This document shows, piece by piece, positions 9,447 to 19,803 of a DNA stretch of 64,000 bases; within the stretch, counting starts at the first letter, position 1, and every line of letters starts with the position of its first letter. This DNA is from an uncultured Pelagibacteraceae bacterium (GTDB lineage Bacteria; Pseudomonadota; Alphaproteobacteria; Pelagibacterales; Pelagibacteraceae), in assembly GCA_902598485.1 (NCBI GenBank), contig CACKBU010000003.1, positions 1 through 64,000 on the forward strand, read 5' to 3'. Position numbers and translations under genes: made by a program. A model generated the notes under the pieces. The model searched no databases and was not told the DNA's origin. It saw nothing but the letters and a program-made list of their open reading frames with translations.

Positions 9447-10508
9447 TTACGGAACTAAAACAGCTCTTCCCTTAACTTTACCGTCGTTAAGATCATGGAG
9501 CGCTTTATTAGCATCGTCCAATTTATATTCTTGCATGGACAGCTTCACTTTTCCTCTATCAGCTAACTCCATCAATTCATATAACTCAGACCACGTTCCC
9601 ACTAAATTACCTACGATTGTTTTTTCAGAAATAATTAAATCAACTGCTAATGATTTAATTTCTTCTCCGTATCCAACAATGTAGTAAAAACCACCATTAG
9701 AAGTCATTTGAATTCCCATGGCAGTAGATCCTTTTTCACCTACGAAATCGATAACAGCTTCCGAACCTTTTCCTTTAGTTAGTTCTTGAACTTTTTCAAT
9801 TTCATTTCCATCAATTAAAACTCCGTGATCACCACCGAGTTCCATTGCATGTTTTAAAGCTTTTTCAGATTTCTCAACAATTATAATGTCAGCTGCACAC
9901 ATCGCTTTCAAACATTGAATAGCAATATGTCCTAAACCTCCAGCACCAATTATCGTACAGCTTTGACCTGGCAATAAATGTCTAGTTGCCTTTTTAACAA
10001 CTCTATAAGCTGTTAAACCTGCATCAGAAAAAGGAGCCACGTCTTTTGGAGCTAAGACTTTTGGCAATTTAATTAAATTTCTAACACTTGTTTTTAATAG
10101 TTCAGAGTATCCACCTTCTTTAATACTTAATCCTGGAAATGCACCTGCTGCTGCATGCATATCATTACCTCTTCTGCAGTCCAAACAAGTACCACCTGTT
10201 CCTGAAATTAAAGGGTGCAAAATTACTGGATCCCCTTTTTTAAATTCTGTTACATCTTTTCCGACATCTTCTATCCAGCCTGCATTTTCATGACCCATAA
10301 CGCATGGAAGTAATTTTCCATCCGGGTCTTGAATATGTTTCCACACACCTTCAATAATATGTAAATCTGTTCTGCAAACTCCAGCTGCACCAATTTTTAC
10401 TATTACATCACTAGCTTTCTCTATTTTTGGATTTGGTAACTCTTCACCTGTGACCCAAACCTTCTCTTTCATATTCGGATCGTACTTGTGTAATACTTGT
10501 GCTTTCAT
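9447..10508 (-). CDS. Zn-dependent NAD(P) alcohol dehydrogenase
   Basis: MKAQVLHKYDPNMKEKVWV...GVCRTDLHIIEG...GHENAGWIEDVG...; Rossmann GAGGLGHIAIQ. Start trimmed from ORF (10538) to MKAQVL. Confidence 0.9.
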   Translation of the reverse strand: MKAQVLHKYDPNMKEKVWVTGEELPNPKIEKASDVIVKIGAAGVCRTDLHIIEGVWKHIQDPDGKLLPCVMGHENAGWIEDVGKDVTEFKKGDPVILHPLISGTGGTCLDCRRGNDMHAAAGAFPGLSIKEGGYSELLKTSVRNLIKLPKVLAPKDVAPFSDAGLTAYRVVKKATRHLLPGQSCTIIGAGGLGHIAIQCLKAMCAADIIIVEKSEKALKHAMELGGDHGVLIDGNEIEKVQELTKGKGSEAVIDFVGEKGSTAMGIQMTSNGGFYYIVGYGEEIKSLAVDLIISEKTIVGNLVGTWSELYELMELADRGKVKLSMQEYKLDDANKALHDLNDGKVKGRAVLVP

Positions 10509-10641
10509 GGTATCCTCTCCCATTAAATTAAAAACCATATTAAAAAATTAATCGGATCAGGAGTCAATGCCACTTTTGAACGTTCGGATATTAGATAAAT
10601 ACAACTCACAGTAGAGAAAATCCTTTTATAAAATACATAGA

Positions 10642-11397
10642 CTAGAACATTACCTCGCCACCATTTGGTGATATGCAACTTCCATGAAAAAAACTTCCTT
10701 CAGGAGAAGCTAGCAACAATACAGCTGGTGCAATTTCATCAACTTCTGCGAATCTATTAAGAGGTATGGCCTTCTTCAAAGTATCAAGAAGTTCATCAGC
10801 AAGAGGTGTTAACAAATCGGTATTTGTTACACCTGGTGCTACTGCGTTAACCAATACACCAGTACCAGCACATTCTAGAGCCAAAGCTCTTGTGAATGTT
10901 GTATTTGCTCCTTTAGCTGCACAATAATGTGTTAAAGTTCCAGCACCTTTATATGCAAGTTGCGAGGTGATATTTATAATTCGTCCAGCACCTCTTTTCT
11001 TCATATCTTTATAAACTGCCTGCGTCATGAAGAAAGTACCCTTGACATGTACGTTCAACATTCTGTCAAAACTTTCTTCGCTTATTTCTTCAAAATTCTC
11101 AGTTATGTTATGACCGGCATTGTTAACCAAGATATCAATATCACCCATCTGGCTTACTGCATTTGCATAAAATTCTTTAACTGATGAAGTTGATGAAACA
11201 TCACATTCAGCAGCAAAACTTTTACGACCAAGTTTTTCAATTTCAGATGAAGTTTCTTTAGCCTTATCATTGTCTTTGTGATGGCAAAATGCAACATCTG
11301 CTCCAGCAGCGGCAAGCGTTAGAGCAACTCCACGCCCTATTCCTCTTGACCCTCCGGTCACAATTGCTTTTTTACCTTTAAGTTTTTCATTTGACAT
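10642..11397 (-). CDS. Short-chain dehydrogenase/reductase
   Basis: TGGSRGIGRG, NNAG, YCAAKGA motifs. Confidence 0.93.
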   Translation of the reverse strand: MSNEKLKGKKAIVTGGSRGIGRGVALTLAAAGADVAFCHHKDNDKAKETSSEIEKLGRKSFAAECDVSSTSSVKEFYANAVSQMGDIDILVNNAGHNITENFEEISEESFDRMLNVHVKGTFFMTQAVYKDMKKRGAGRIINITSQLAYKGAGTLTHYCAAKGANTTFTRALALECAGTGVLVNAVAPGVTNTDLLTPLADELLDTLKKAIPLNRFAEVDEIAPAVLLLASPEGSFFHGSCISPNGGEVMF

Positions 11398-11543
11398 CGT
11401 TAACGCCTCCTAAATTAATTTCTAAAAATCTATTGGAAAAACGTTTAACAAAGGAGTCAACCAAGCTTTAAATTGTCCAAAAAATTAACAAATACAACCT
11501 GTGGTTAGTTGTTGAACACTTTATTTTTATTTATCTTTCAAAA

Positions 11544-12632
11544 ATGGGAAATTTATCTTCAACAAGTAAAGAATTTAAAAATATTCAAAAAAAAAGAGGA
11601 ATGATGTCCTATGAGATGGACAAGGAGATTTCAGACAGTTGGTTGAGATGTATTGCAGAGGGTCTTGATCCATTTAAAGATCCGAAACAAAGCGTAATAT
11701 CATCTGTTGAATTAAAAGAGATTAAAGAAAAAAATGAAGCTCTTAGAAAAATAGTGCTCCCAGAATTGGAACTTTTATACTCACAAATTGCTGGAACTAA
11801 TTTTATGATCGCATATTCAGATGAGAACGGTTTGGTACTTGATACAATTTATGACAAAACTTGTCTTCAAACAGATGTTGGTAAAAATGTGATACCTGGA
11901 TCTATTTGGACTGAAAAGGTTTGTGGTACAAATGGTTTGGGATTATCAGTTGAGTTAAAAAAACCAACAATAGTATCTGGTAAAGAACATTTTTTTACAG
12001 CTCATGAAAATATATCTTGTTTTGCAAGTCCAATTATTAATTATGACGGTAAGACTATTGGAATTATAGATGCTTCAACTGACTATATGTCTAGAGAGCA
12101 ACACACTCTAGCTTTAGTAAAACTTGCAACTAGAAGTATCGAAACCAAATTATTTATTAAGAAGTTTGAAAACGAATTAATTTTATCTTTTCATCCTCGA
12201 CAAGAGTATTTATCAACAACAAGTGTTGGGTTATTAGCTGTTAATGGAGACGGTGTTATTGTGGGTGCAAACAGTAATGCAAAAGTTATGCTTAACGGAC
12301 TAGTAGATCTAAAAAATGAAGATTTTAATAAAATTTTTACCAATTCATTTTCATCTATTGCAACAGACATCTTAAATAATAAAATATTAAAAATTACTGA
12401 TCACTTAGGCTCGTCTGTTTTTTTAGTTAAAAGTCAAATTTTTAAAGAAAATAAATTTGTAAATACTGATAAACAAAATAAAATTTATCCATGTAAAAAT
12501 TGTCAAGATACTAAAATTAAAAGAGAGAAATGTATCCTAATTAGATCAACTTTTAGTGAGACAAATAATATTTCTGTAGCATCAAGAAAACTAGGTATAT
12601 CTAGAACTACAATTTATAAACACTTGCAATAA
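11544..12632 (+). CDS. AcoR-like regulator: GAF + PAS-like + Fis-type HTH, lacking AAA+ domain
   Basis: GAF segment resembling AcoR (GTNGLGLSVELKKPTIVSGKEHFFTAHENISCFASPI), C-terminal ISVASRKLGISRTTIYKHLQ Fis HTH; no Walker A/B or GAFTGA motif. Confidence 0.85.
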   Translation: MGNLSSTSKEFKNIQKKRGMMSYEMDKEISDSWLRCIAEGLDPFKDPKQSVISSVELKEIKEKNEALRKIVLPELELLYSQIAGTNFMIAYSDENGLVLDTIYDKTCLQTDVGKNVIPGSIWTEKVCGTNGLGLSVELKKPTIVSGKEHFFTAHENISCFASPIINYDGKTIGIIDASTDYMSREQHTLALVKLATRSIETKLFIKKFENELILSFHPRQEYLSTTSVGLLAVNGDGVIVGANSNAKVMLNGLVDLKNEDFNKIFTNSFSSIATDILNNKILKITDHLGSSVFLVKSQIFKENKFVNTDKQNKIYPCKNCQDTKIKREKCILIRSTFSETNNISVASRKLGISRTTIYKHLQ

Positions 12633-12638
12633 AATTAT

Positions 12639-13553
12639 TTAATCAATTGGATAATCCCAAGCATTACCACCAATAACTTTTGAAATAGCAGAAAAATCTT
12701 TAGTATCATTTCCTTCTTTACAAAATTGGTCATAAATTTCTAAAGCTAATTTTCCTAATGGTGTTTCAGCATTTACGCTTTTCGCACAATCGTTTGCAAG
12801 TTTAAGATCTTTATTCATCATTCCTGCAGAAAAACCTGGACGATAATTATTATTTGAAGGAGTACCATCAATTAAACCAGGTAAAGGTGGATATACTGAA
12901 ATTGGCCAACTGTTACCAGATGCATTTTTCATTATTTCATGAACTTTTTTAATATCTATATTTAATCTTTTTGCTAACATTAATGACTCTGAAGCAGCAA
13001 TCATTGCAATGCCTAAAGCCATGTTGTTACAAATCTTAGCACCATTCCCACTACCTAAATCACCTGCATGAAATATATTTTTTCCCATGATTTTTAATAA
13101 AGGAAGCGCTTTTTCAAAAGCTTCTTTTGATCCACCAACCATTATATTTAAAGTTGCTTTTTGCGCTCCCATTACTCCACCACTAACTGGCGCATCAATC
13201 ATTTCTATTCCTTTTTCTGAAGCTTTTTTTCCAATTTCAATAGAAGTTTGAATATCAATTGTAGAACAATCAATTAGCAAACTATTTTTTGAAACTTTAT
13301 TTATTATTCCATTATCACCTAAATAAACTTCCTTAGAATGCTTACCCTCTGGAAGCATAGTAATAACCGTATCAACATGATCTGTAATTAGATCATCTAA
13401 ATTTTCGGCTATTTCAAGATTTTTATCTTTTGCAATCCCAAGCATTTTTTTTGAGACGTCAAAAACTTTTACAGATTTACCTGCCTTCATTAAATTTTCA
13501 GCCATTGGACAACCCATGTTGCCAACGCCGATGAAAGCTATCGATTGAGACAT
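12639..13553 (-). CDS. 3-hydroxyisobutyrate dehydrogenase family / tartronate semialdehyde reductase-like
   Basis: IAFIGVGNMGCPMAENL, DAPVSGGVMGAQKATLNIMVGG family signatures. Confidence 0.9.
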   Translation of the reverse strand: MSQSIAFIGVGNMGCPMAENLMKAGKSVKVFDVSKKMLGIAKDKNLEIAENLDDLITDHVDTVITMLPEGKHSKEVYLGDNGIINKVSKNSLLIDCSTIDIQTSIEIGKKASEKGIEMIDAPVSGGVMGAQKATLNIMVGGSKEAFEKALPLLKIMGKNIFHAGDLGSGNGAKICNNMALGIAMIAASESLMLAKRLNIDIKKVHEIMKNASGNSWPISVYPPLPGLIDGTPSNNNYRPGFSAGMMNKDLKLANDCAKSVNAETPLGKLALEIYDQFCKEGNDTKDFSAISKVIGGNAWDYPID

Positions 13554-13554
13554 T

Positions 13555-14508
13555 TTAATTTACTTTATTAATACAGTTTCCAGTTCTAAAAAACTCATCT
13601 AAATTATCAATTGCTAAATTTCCCATTGCAATTCTTGTATCTTTTGTTGCACTGCCCAGATGAGGTAAAACAAAAGCACTTGGAATTTTTAAATAACCAG
13701 GATTTAGATTTGGCTCATTTTTATAAACATCTAATCCTGCTGCATAAATTTTTCTTCTATTCAATGCATCAATTAAAGCTTCATCATCAACTATATCGCC
13801 TCTTGCAACATTAGTTATGACAGCACCTTTAGGAAAATACTCAACAGTCTCTTTATTAATTAAGTTCTCTGTTTCTTTTGTGGCTGGACAACAAATTGAT
13901 AAAACATCTGAGACTGAAAAAAGACTTTTTATGCTGTCATGATATATTGCACCTTGTTCTTTATCTTCACTTAATTTTGAACGATTATGGTAATGAATAA
14001 CCATACCTAAAGACTTTGCAATTTTTGCAATTTTTTGACCAATACGACCCATGCCTAAAATTCCTAATCTTGTTCCTGTTAATTGTTTCCCAATTAAATA
14101 ATCAGCAGACCACTTCCATCCACCTTCTTTTGCAGACTCTATTCCTTCGGAAGCTCTTCTGCACGCTCCTAAAATTAGTAAAATTCCAATTTCTGCTGTA
14201 GCATCTGATAGAACTTCTGGAGTATTTGTTACTGCAATACCTCTATTCTTTGCTGCTTCTAAATCAATGTTTCCAAATCCAACTGCAAAATTTGAAATAA
14301 TTTTTACAGAGTCTGGTAATTGATTAATTGTTTCTGCATCTAATTTTTCAGTTAATGATGATAATATCCCGTCAAATCCTTCACTCATTTCAATTATTTT
14401 TTTTTGTGAATAAAGTTCATCATTAGTATTAAATTTAGCATCAAATAATTTAGATGCTTTATCTTCACTTTCTCTAATTAAACGTCTTGTAATTATAACC
14501 TTTTTCAT
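13555..14508 (-). CDS. D-2-hydroxyacid dehydrogenase (glyoxylate/hydroxypyruvate reductase-like)
   Basis: LGILGMGRIGQKIAK, NVARGDIVDDEALIDAL, LPHLGSAT motifs. Confidence 0.9.
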   Translation of the reverse strand: MKKVIITRRLIRESEDKASKLFDAKFNTNDELYSQKKIIEMSEGFDGILSSLTEKLDAETINQLPDSVKIISNFAVGFGNIDLEAAKNRGIAVTNTPEVLSDATAEIGILLILGACRRASEGIESAKEGGWKWSADYLIGKQLTGTRLGILGMGRIGQKIAKIAKSLGMVIHYHNRSKLSEDKEQGAIYHDSIKSLFSVSDVLSICCPATKETENLINKETVEYFPKGAVITNVARGDIVDDEALIDALNRRKIYAAGLDVYKNEPNLNPGYLKIPSAFVLPHLGSATKDTRIAMGNLAIDNLDEFFRTGNCINKVN

Positions 14509-14513
14509 AATTG

Positions 14514-15803
14514 TTATTTTAATATTTCAGGTTTTGGTCCACCTGTGTACCAATCTAAAACTTCAATTGTATGTAATATTGGAACTTTAGTACCATGAGC
14601 GATTTGGGTAATACAACCAATATTTCCAGTAGAAATAAAGTCTGGATTTAAGCTTTCAATATTATTGACTTTTTTCTTCAATAATTGTTTTGCAATTTTT
14701 GATTGCAATATGTTGTAAGTACCAGCTGATCCACAACATATATGTCCTTCTGGGATTTCCATAATTTCATTGTTAGTTTTCTCAAGTAACGAAACGGGTT
14801 GAGAATGAACTTTTTGACCATGCTGCATTGAACATGCAGAGTGATAAGCTACTTTATATTTTTTTCCTTTATCTTTAATATCAAGTTTTAAACTTTCAAA
14901 TATATATTCCGATATATCTTTTGTAAGCTCTGATATTACTTTTGCTTTTTTACTCAGTTCTTTGTCCTCACGAAAAATAAATCCATAATCTTTCATTGTT
15001 GTCCCGCAACCTGATGTATTTGATAAAATTGCATCTAAATTTCCCTTTTGATGCTCCTCATACCAAGTGTTTATATTGTTCTTAAAATCTTGATGTGCAT
15101 CCTCCTCTTTTCCAAGATGATGATTTAAAGATCCACAACAACGAATTTTTTTTGGAACAACTACTTCTACACCGTGTCTGTTTAATAGCCTTATTGTTGC
15201 TTCATTAATTTGAGGAGATATTTCTTTTTGTACACATCCTGTTAAAAGAGCAACTCTAGCAATTCTTTTTTTAGTAGAGGATTTGTAAACTTCTTTAATT
15301 GGTAAGCTTTTTTTAGGAAATTTTGTAGGCATTAACTCAATCATGTCCTTAATTTTTGAAGGCATTAAGAATTTAAATGGCTTCGATAATTTTACTAATA
15401 AACTTGATAATCTAAAAACTTTTGTATTTGGAAGAGTGATAGATAAAAAATATCTTATTAACTTATCAAAGAATGATCTTTGATAATTTTTTTCAATATA
15501 TTTTTTTCCATGGTCAATTATATGCATGTAATTTACTCCTGCAGGACAAGTAGTCATACAGCTGTAACATGAGAGACATCGATCGATATGCTTTACAACT
15601 TTTTCAGTTGGCTTCCGATTATTTTCTAACATATCTTTAATTAGATAGATACGTCCCCTAGGTCCATCTAGCTCATCACCTAAAAGTTGATGAGTAGGGC
15701 ATGTAGCATTACACATTCCACAATGCACACACTTTTTAAAAACTTTTTCGTTTGCAAAATTGTCTGGATCTCTAAGCTGTTCTTCAGTAAATTTTGTTTG
15801 CAT
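14514..15803 (-). CDS. glcF: Glycolate oxidase iron-sulfur subunit
   Basis: Two 4Fe-4S motifs CVHCGMCNATCP and CLSCYSCMTTCP, CCG domains, in glcDEF order. Confidence 0.95.
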   Translation of the reverse strand: MQTKFTEEQLRDPDNFANEKVFKKCVHCGMCNATCPTHQLLGDELDGPRGRIYLIKDMLENNRKPTEKVVKHIDRCLSCYSCMTTCPAGVNYMHIIDHGKKYIEKNYQRSFFDKLIRYFLSITLPNTKVFRLSSLLVKLSKPFKFLMPSKIKDMIELMPTKFPKKSLPIKEVYKSSTKKRIARVALLTGCVQKEISPQINEATIRLLNRHGVEVVVPKKIRCCGSLNHHLGKEEDAHQDFKNNINTWYEEHQKGNLDAILSNTSGCGTTMKDYGFIFREDKELSKKAKVISELTKDISEYIFESLKLDIKDKGKKYKVAYHSACSMQHGQKVHSQPVSLLEKTNNEIMEIPEGHICCGSAGTYNILQSKIAKQLLKKKVNNIESLNPDFISTGNIGCITQIAHGTKVPILHTIEVLDWYTGGPKPEILK

Positions 15804-17083
15804 TAAACACCTCTATACATTTTACCTGGGTTTAAAATTCTTTTTGGATCAAAACTTTGTTTTACTTTTTCAGAAATCATCAAACGTACTTTATCAACAG
15901 TAAAAATAGGTTCACCATAATCATATTCGGATGAAGTTTTAATTACTGTCAAATAACCTCCAAAATCGTTTGCCATTTTTTTTAAATCTTTAATCTTTTC
16001 CTCTTTTTTACTATTAACTTCAATCCAGAATAACGACCCACACCAATCAATAAAATAATTATGTTTATTTTCCAAATATTTGGATAATTTTGAACCATTC
16101 GCTGGTGGTATCACCATTCGTATTAAATTGTGTTCGGTCTTTTCGAATACCTCTAAATTATTTATTTTTTTCCAAAATGGTTCTGATTGATAAACATCAA
16201 GTGTAGAAATATCTGAATTGTTTAATTCGAGTTCTTTTTTTAAATTATTAATTTTTTCCTCAATTGAAATTTTATCCCCCTCAACTCTAAATGCTACAAA
16301 CGAAACTTTTGATTTAAGATCATTAAACTTAAAAACATTATTTCTTTTAACTGAAAATTCTTTATCATTTGATTGCTCTGGAATAAAGACAGCACCAGAA
16401 ATTTCACTACTTGAACTAGATAATTTATTAAAAAAATCATAAATTTGTTCAAAATTATTAGGATAAATTATAACAGTTTTCGAAGAGTCTTTTTTAGGTA
16501 AAACCTTTAATGTAATTTCAGTCAAAGCAACAAGTGTACCAAACGAACCAGCTATAAGTTTTGATAAATCATAACCCGTAACATTTTTAACGACAGTACC
16601 TCCTGATTTAATTATATCTCCTTTTCCATTCACTCCCTTAAAACCTAGGACATGATCTCGAACACTTCCAACTTTAAATCTTCGTGAACCTGCATAATTA
16701 CATGATAAGTATCCTGCTATTGTTCCTTTATTTGATTTGCCATCTTTAATATACCCAAAGTCTATTGGTTCAAAAGCTAGCTCTTGATTATTTTCGCTTA
16801 AGACCTGCTCGATTTCATTGATTGGTGTACAGGCTTTAACTTTGATATACAATTCTTCAGGTCTATAATCGATAATACCTGAGATTTTAGATAAAGACGT
16901 AGTGTTAGCTGACTGCGTTTTATTTCCAATGAAACTTTTTGAATTGTTACCTATAATTTCTGTTGGAGAATCTTGTTTATATAGTTCCCTAATTAGATCT
17001 GAAACTTCTGTCTCATCTTTTGGATAATAGATGTTATTAGAATCTTGGAAGATCTGGGAATTTATCTTTATTTTTGTGGACAT
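15803..17083 (-). CDS. glcE: Glycolate oxidase FAD-binding subunit
   Basis: FAD_binding_4-like; start refined to MSTKIKINSQ (17083). Confidence 0.9.
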   Translation of the reverse strand: MSTKIKINSQIFQDSNNIYYPKDETEVSDLIRELYKQDSPTEIIGNNSKSFIGNKTQSANTTSLSKISGIIDYRPEELYIKVKACTPINEIEQVLSENNQELAFEPIDFGYIKDGKSNKGTIAGYLSCNYAGSRRFKVGSVRDHVLGFKGVNGKGDIIKSGGTVVKNVTGYDLSKLIAGSFGTLVALTEITLKVLPKKDSSKTVIIYPNNFEQIYDFFNKLSSSSSEISGAVFIPEQSNDKEFSVKRNNVFKFNDLKSKVSFVAFRVEGDKISIEEKINNLKKELELNNSDISTLDVYQSEPFWKKINNLEVFEKTEHNLIRMVIPPANGSKLSKYLENKHNYFIDWCGSLFWIEVNSKKEEKIKDLKKMANDFGGYLTVIKTSSEYDYGEPIFTVDKVRLMISEKVKQSFDPKRILNPGKMYRGV

Positions 17084-18533
17084 GAACCCTTCCTTCCTCT
17101 GCACATTTTCTAAGTATAGGATAAACTTTTCCAGGATTTAATAAATTTTTTTCATCTAATGATTTTTTGATACTCAATTGTTGTTGAATATCGTTATCAT
17201 TAAACATTTCACACATAAGTTCTCGCTTTTCTATACCAACACCGTGCTCTCCTGTAATTACTCCACCAAGTCTTACACATGTTTTTAATATTTCTGAACC
17301 AAACTCTTCAGTTTTTCTAAGTTGTTCTTTATCATTTCCATCAAACATAATAAGTGGATGTAAATTTCCATCACCTGCATGAAAACAATTTGCCACTGGT
17401 AATTCATATTTTTCAGATAATTTTTTTATTTCTAATAATGCTTCAGCAAGCTTGCCTCTGGGAATAGAACCATCCATACAATAGTAATCAGGTGCCATAG
17501 CTCCACACGCGGGAAAAGCTGCTTTTCTTCCAGCCCAAAATGAAAGTCTTTCTTTCTCACTATTACTAAGTTTAAGACTAGAACAATTATTTTTTTTACA
17601 GATTGCCTCTACTTTTTTAATTAATTCATTAACTTCAGATTCTGTACCATCAAGTTCCACTATTAATAATAATTCTGCGTCTCGTGGATATCCTGCTTTA
17701 CTAAAATTATCTGTTGCCTCAATTAAGGCTTTATCCATTATTTCCATTCCTGCTGGAACTATTCCACTTGAAATAATTTCAGAAGCTGCATCTCCACCTT
17801 CTTTTATAGATGGAAAACCTATCAAAGCTGCTCTTACTACTTCAGGTGTTCTTAAAATTTTAACTGTAACTTCGGTGACAACCCCCAATAAACCCTCTGA
17901 ACCACAAATTAAACCCATAAGATCATATCCCTCTTGATCAAACGATTTGCCTCCAAATCTGCAAATAGTTCCATCCATCATCACCATTTGCACACCTAAA
18001 ATATTGTTTGTAGTCGTTCCATACTTTAATGAGTGAACTCCACCAGAATTTTCAGCAACATTTCCACCTATAGAACATGCTAACTGACTCGAAGGGTCTG
18101 GCGCATAATAAAATCCCTTGTGTTGAACTGCATGAGTAATGCCTAGATTTGTAACTCCTGGCTGAGTCACAACACATTTATTTTCGTAATCAATTTCTAA
18201 TATTTTATTAAATTTTCCTAAACCAAGAAGAATAGCATCTTGAAGAGGTAATGCTCCGCCGGACAATCCTGTGCCTGCACCTCTTGGTACAACTTTAATA
18301 TTTTCGCTATGACAATATTTTAATATCTCGCTTACTTCTTCTGTGTTTTCTGGAAGTACTACGGCTAATGGTGTTTGCGTATAAACTGATAAAGCATCAG
18401 TTTCATATGGTCTTAATTCATCAGCTTCACTCAATACATTTTCTTTATCTGTTAACTTAGAAAGATTTTTAACTATCTCACTTTTTCTATTTAAAATAGA
18501 GTTATCAATTTTTGGTAAAGCTAATTCAGACAT
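17037..18533 (-). CDS. glcD: Glycolate oxidase subunit
   Basis: GAGTGLSGGALP, FHAGDGNLHPLI, GEHGVGIEKRELM; C-term HVHKNKDKFPDLPRF. Confidence 0.95.
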   Translation of the reverse strand: MSELALPKIDNSILNRKSEIVKNLSKLTDKENVLSEADELRPYETDALSVYTQTPLAVVLPENTEEVSEILKYCHSENIKVVPRGAGTGLSGGALPLQDAILLGLGKFNKILEIDYENKCVVTQPGVTNLGITHAVQHKGFYYAPDPSSQLACSIGGNVAENSGGVHSLKYGTTTNNILGVQMVMMDGTICRFGGKSFDQEGYDLMGLICGSEGLLGVVTEVTVKILRTPEVVRAALIGFPSIKEGGDAASEIISSGIVPAGMEIMDKALIEATDNFSKAGYPRDAELLLIVELDGTESEVNELIKKVEAICKKNNCSSLKLSNSEKERLSFWAGRKAAFPACGAMAPDYYCMDGSIPRGKLAEALLEIKKLSEKYELPVANCFHAGDGNLHPLIMFDGNDKEQLRKTEEFGSEILKTCVRLGGVITGEHGVGIEKRELMCEMFNDNDIQQQLSIKKSLDEKNLLNPGKVYPILRKCAEEGRVHVHKNKDKFPDLPRF

Positions 18534-18536
18534 AGC

Positions 18537-19700
18537 TTAACCTAACATTTTTTTGATATTTTCCAATGCGTTAGAAATGTTATCTCTTGAAGCAGCAAAG
18601 CTAAATCTTACATAATCTTTGCATGTTTTTCCAAAAGCTGTTCCTGGAACAATAGCAACACCGGCTTCATGCATTGCTCTTTTACAAAATTCTGATCCGT
18701 CCATACCCGTTCCAATAACTTTAGGAAATGCATAAAACGCTCCACCAGGTAAACTACACTCTACACCTGGTAAACTATTTAAGCCTTCATGAATTAATTT
18801 TCTTCTCAAAGTAAATTTTTCCATCATCTCGTCAATTGAATCATCAGGTCCATCCAAAGCTGCGATACCTGCGAATTGAGCGGCAGCATTTACACATGAG
18901 ACACTATTAATTAATAATTTATTTACATGCTCAACTAAATTTTCTGGCCAAAAACTCCAGCCAAGTCTCCAACCTGTCATTGAGTACGCTTTACTCCAAC
19001 CCTCTAAAACAATTAATCTTTCTCTTAATTCAGGATAATTAAAGAATGTTGGCATTTCCTTATCGTCGAAAATTTGTCTACTATAAATTTCATCACTTAA
19101 AATAGTAACATGAGAATGTTTTTTTAAACCTTCAGCCAATTTGTCTATTTCTGATTTTTCTACAAAACTTCCAGTAGGGTTATTTGGATTTATTAAAATT
19201 AACAATCTAGTTTTATCAGTAATTAGAGATAAAATTTTATCTGCACTAAACTTTAAATCTTTATCTTCAGTTAGATCGTAAGGTACTGCAGTAGAACCAG
19301 TATAATTAATCATTGATTCATAAATAGGGAACGCTGGAGTTGGATGAATTATCTCTGCTCCTGGCTCACCAAAACACTGAATTGCATAATGCATTGTTGG
19401 TTTACCACCTGGCATAATAATAATTCTTTCAGGATCTACATCTGCACTATATCGTTTCTTTATCCATCTAGTAACTGACTGTCTACATTCTAAAATTCCG
19501 TTTGAAAGCACATATCCGTGATGACCATCATCTAAAGCTTTTTTTGCTGCTTCGACAACGTGCTTTGGAGTTTTGAAATCAGGTTGACCCAATCCTAAGT
19601 GGATCATAGGTTTACCTTGGGCTTCAAGTTTTTTTGCTTCAGCTAAAACAGAAAAAGCGCTTTCAGTTCCAAGCCTATTTAATGATTTTGCAAGTTCCAT
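18537..19700 (-). CDS. Class I pyridoxal-phosphate aminotransferase
   Basis: HLGLGQPDFKTP, INPNNPTGS, LEGWSKAYSMTGWRLGW (PLP Lys). Confidence 0.93.
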   Translation of the reverse strand: MELAKSLNRLGTESAFSVLAEAKKLEAQGKPMIHLGLGQPDFKTPKHVVEAAKKALDDGHHGYVLSNGILECRQSVTRWIKKRYSADVDPERIIIMPGGKPTMHYAIQCFGEPGAEIIHPTPAFPIYESMINYTGSTAVPYDLTEDKDLKFSADKILSLITDKTRLLILINPNNPTGSFVEKSEIDKLAEGLKKHSHVTILSDEIYSRQIFDDKEMPTFFNYPELRERLIVLEGWSKAYSMTGWRLGWSFWPENLVEHVNKLLINSVSCVNAAAQFAGIAALDGPDDSIDEMMEKFTLRRKLIHEGLNSLPGVECSLPGGAFYAFPKVIGTGMDGSEFCKRAMHEAGVAIVPGTAFGKTCKDYVRFSFAASRDNISNALENIKKMLG

Positions 19701-19803
19701 AATAATTTTAATTTTAAAGTCGCCAAACTAAACGAAAATTAGTTTTTTGTCTATTTAGTTTAAAAATTTAATTATTCAAATAAATGTTAAAAATTCTTAT
19801 CTT

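Noticed and set aside
10578-10585. GAACGTTC 8-bp palindrome upstream of the alcohol dehydrogenase
   Set aside because: Too short to distinguish from chance in a 64-kb window.
19718-19764. AAACTAAA...TTTAGTTT inverted repeats between aminotransferase and lldD-like genes
   Set aside because: Low-complexity AT-rich pairing; weak hairpin expected by chance.
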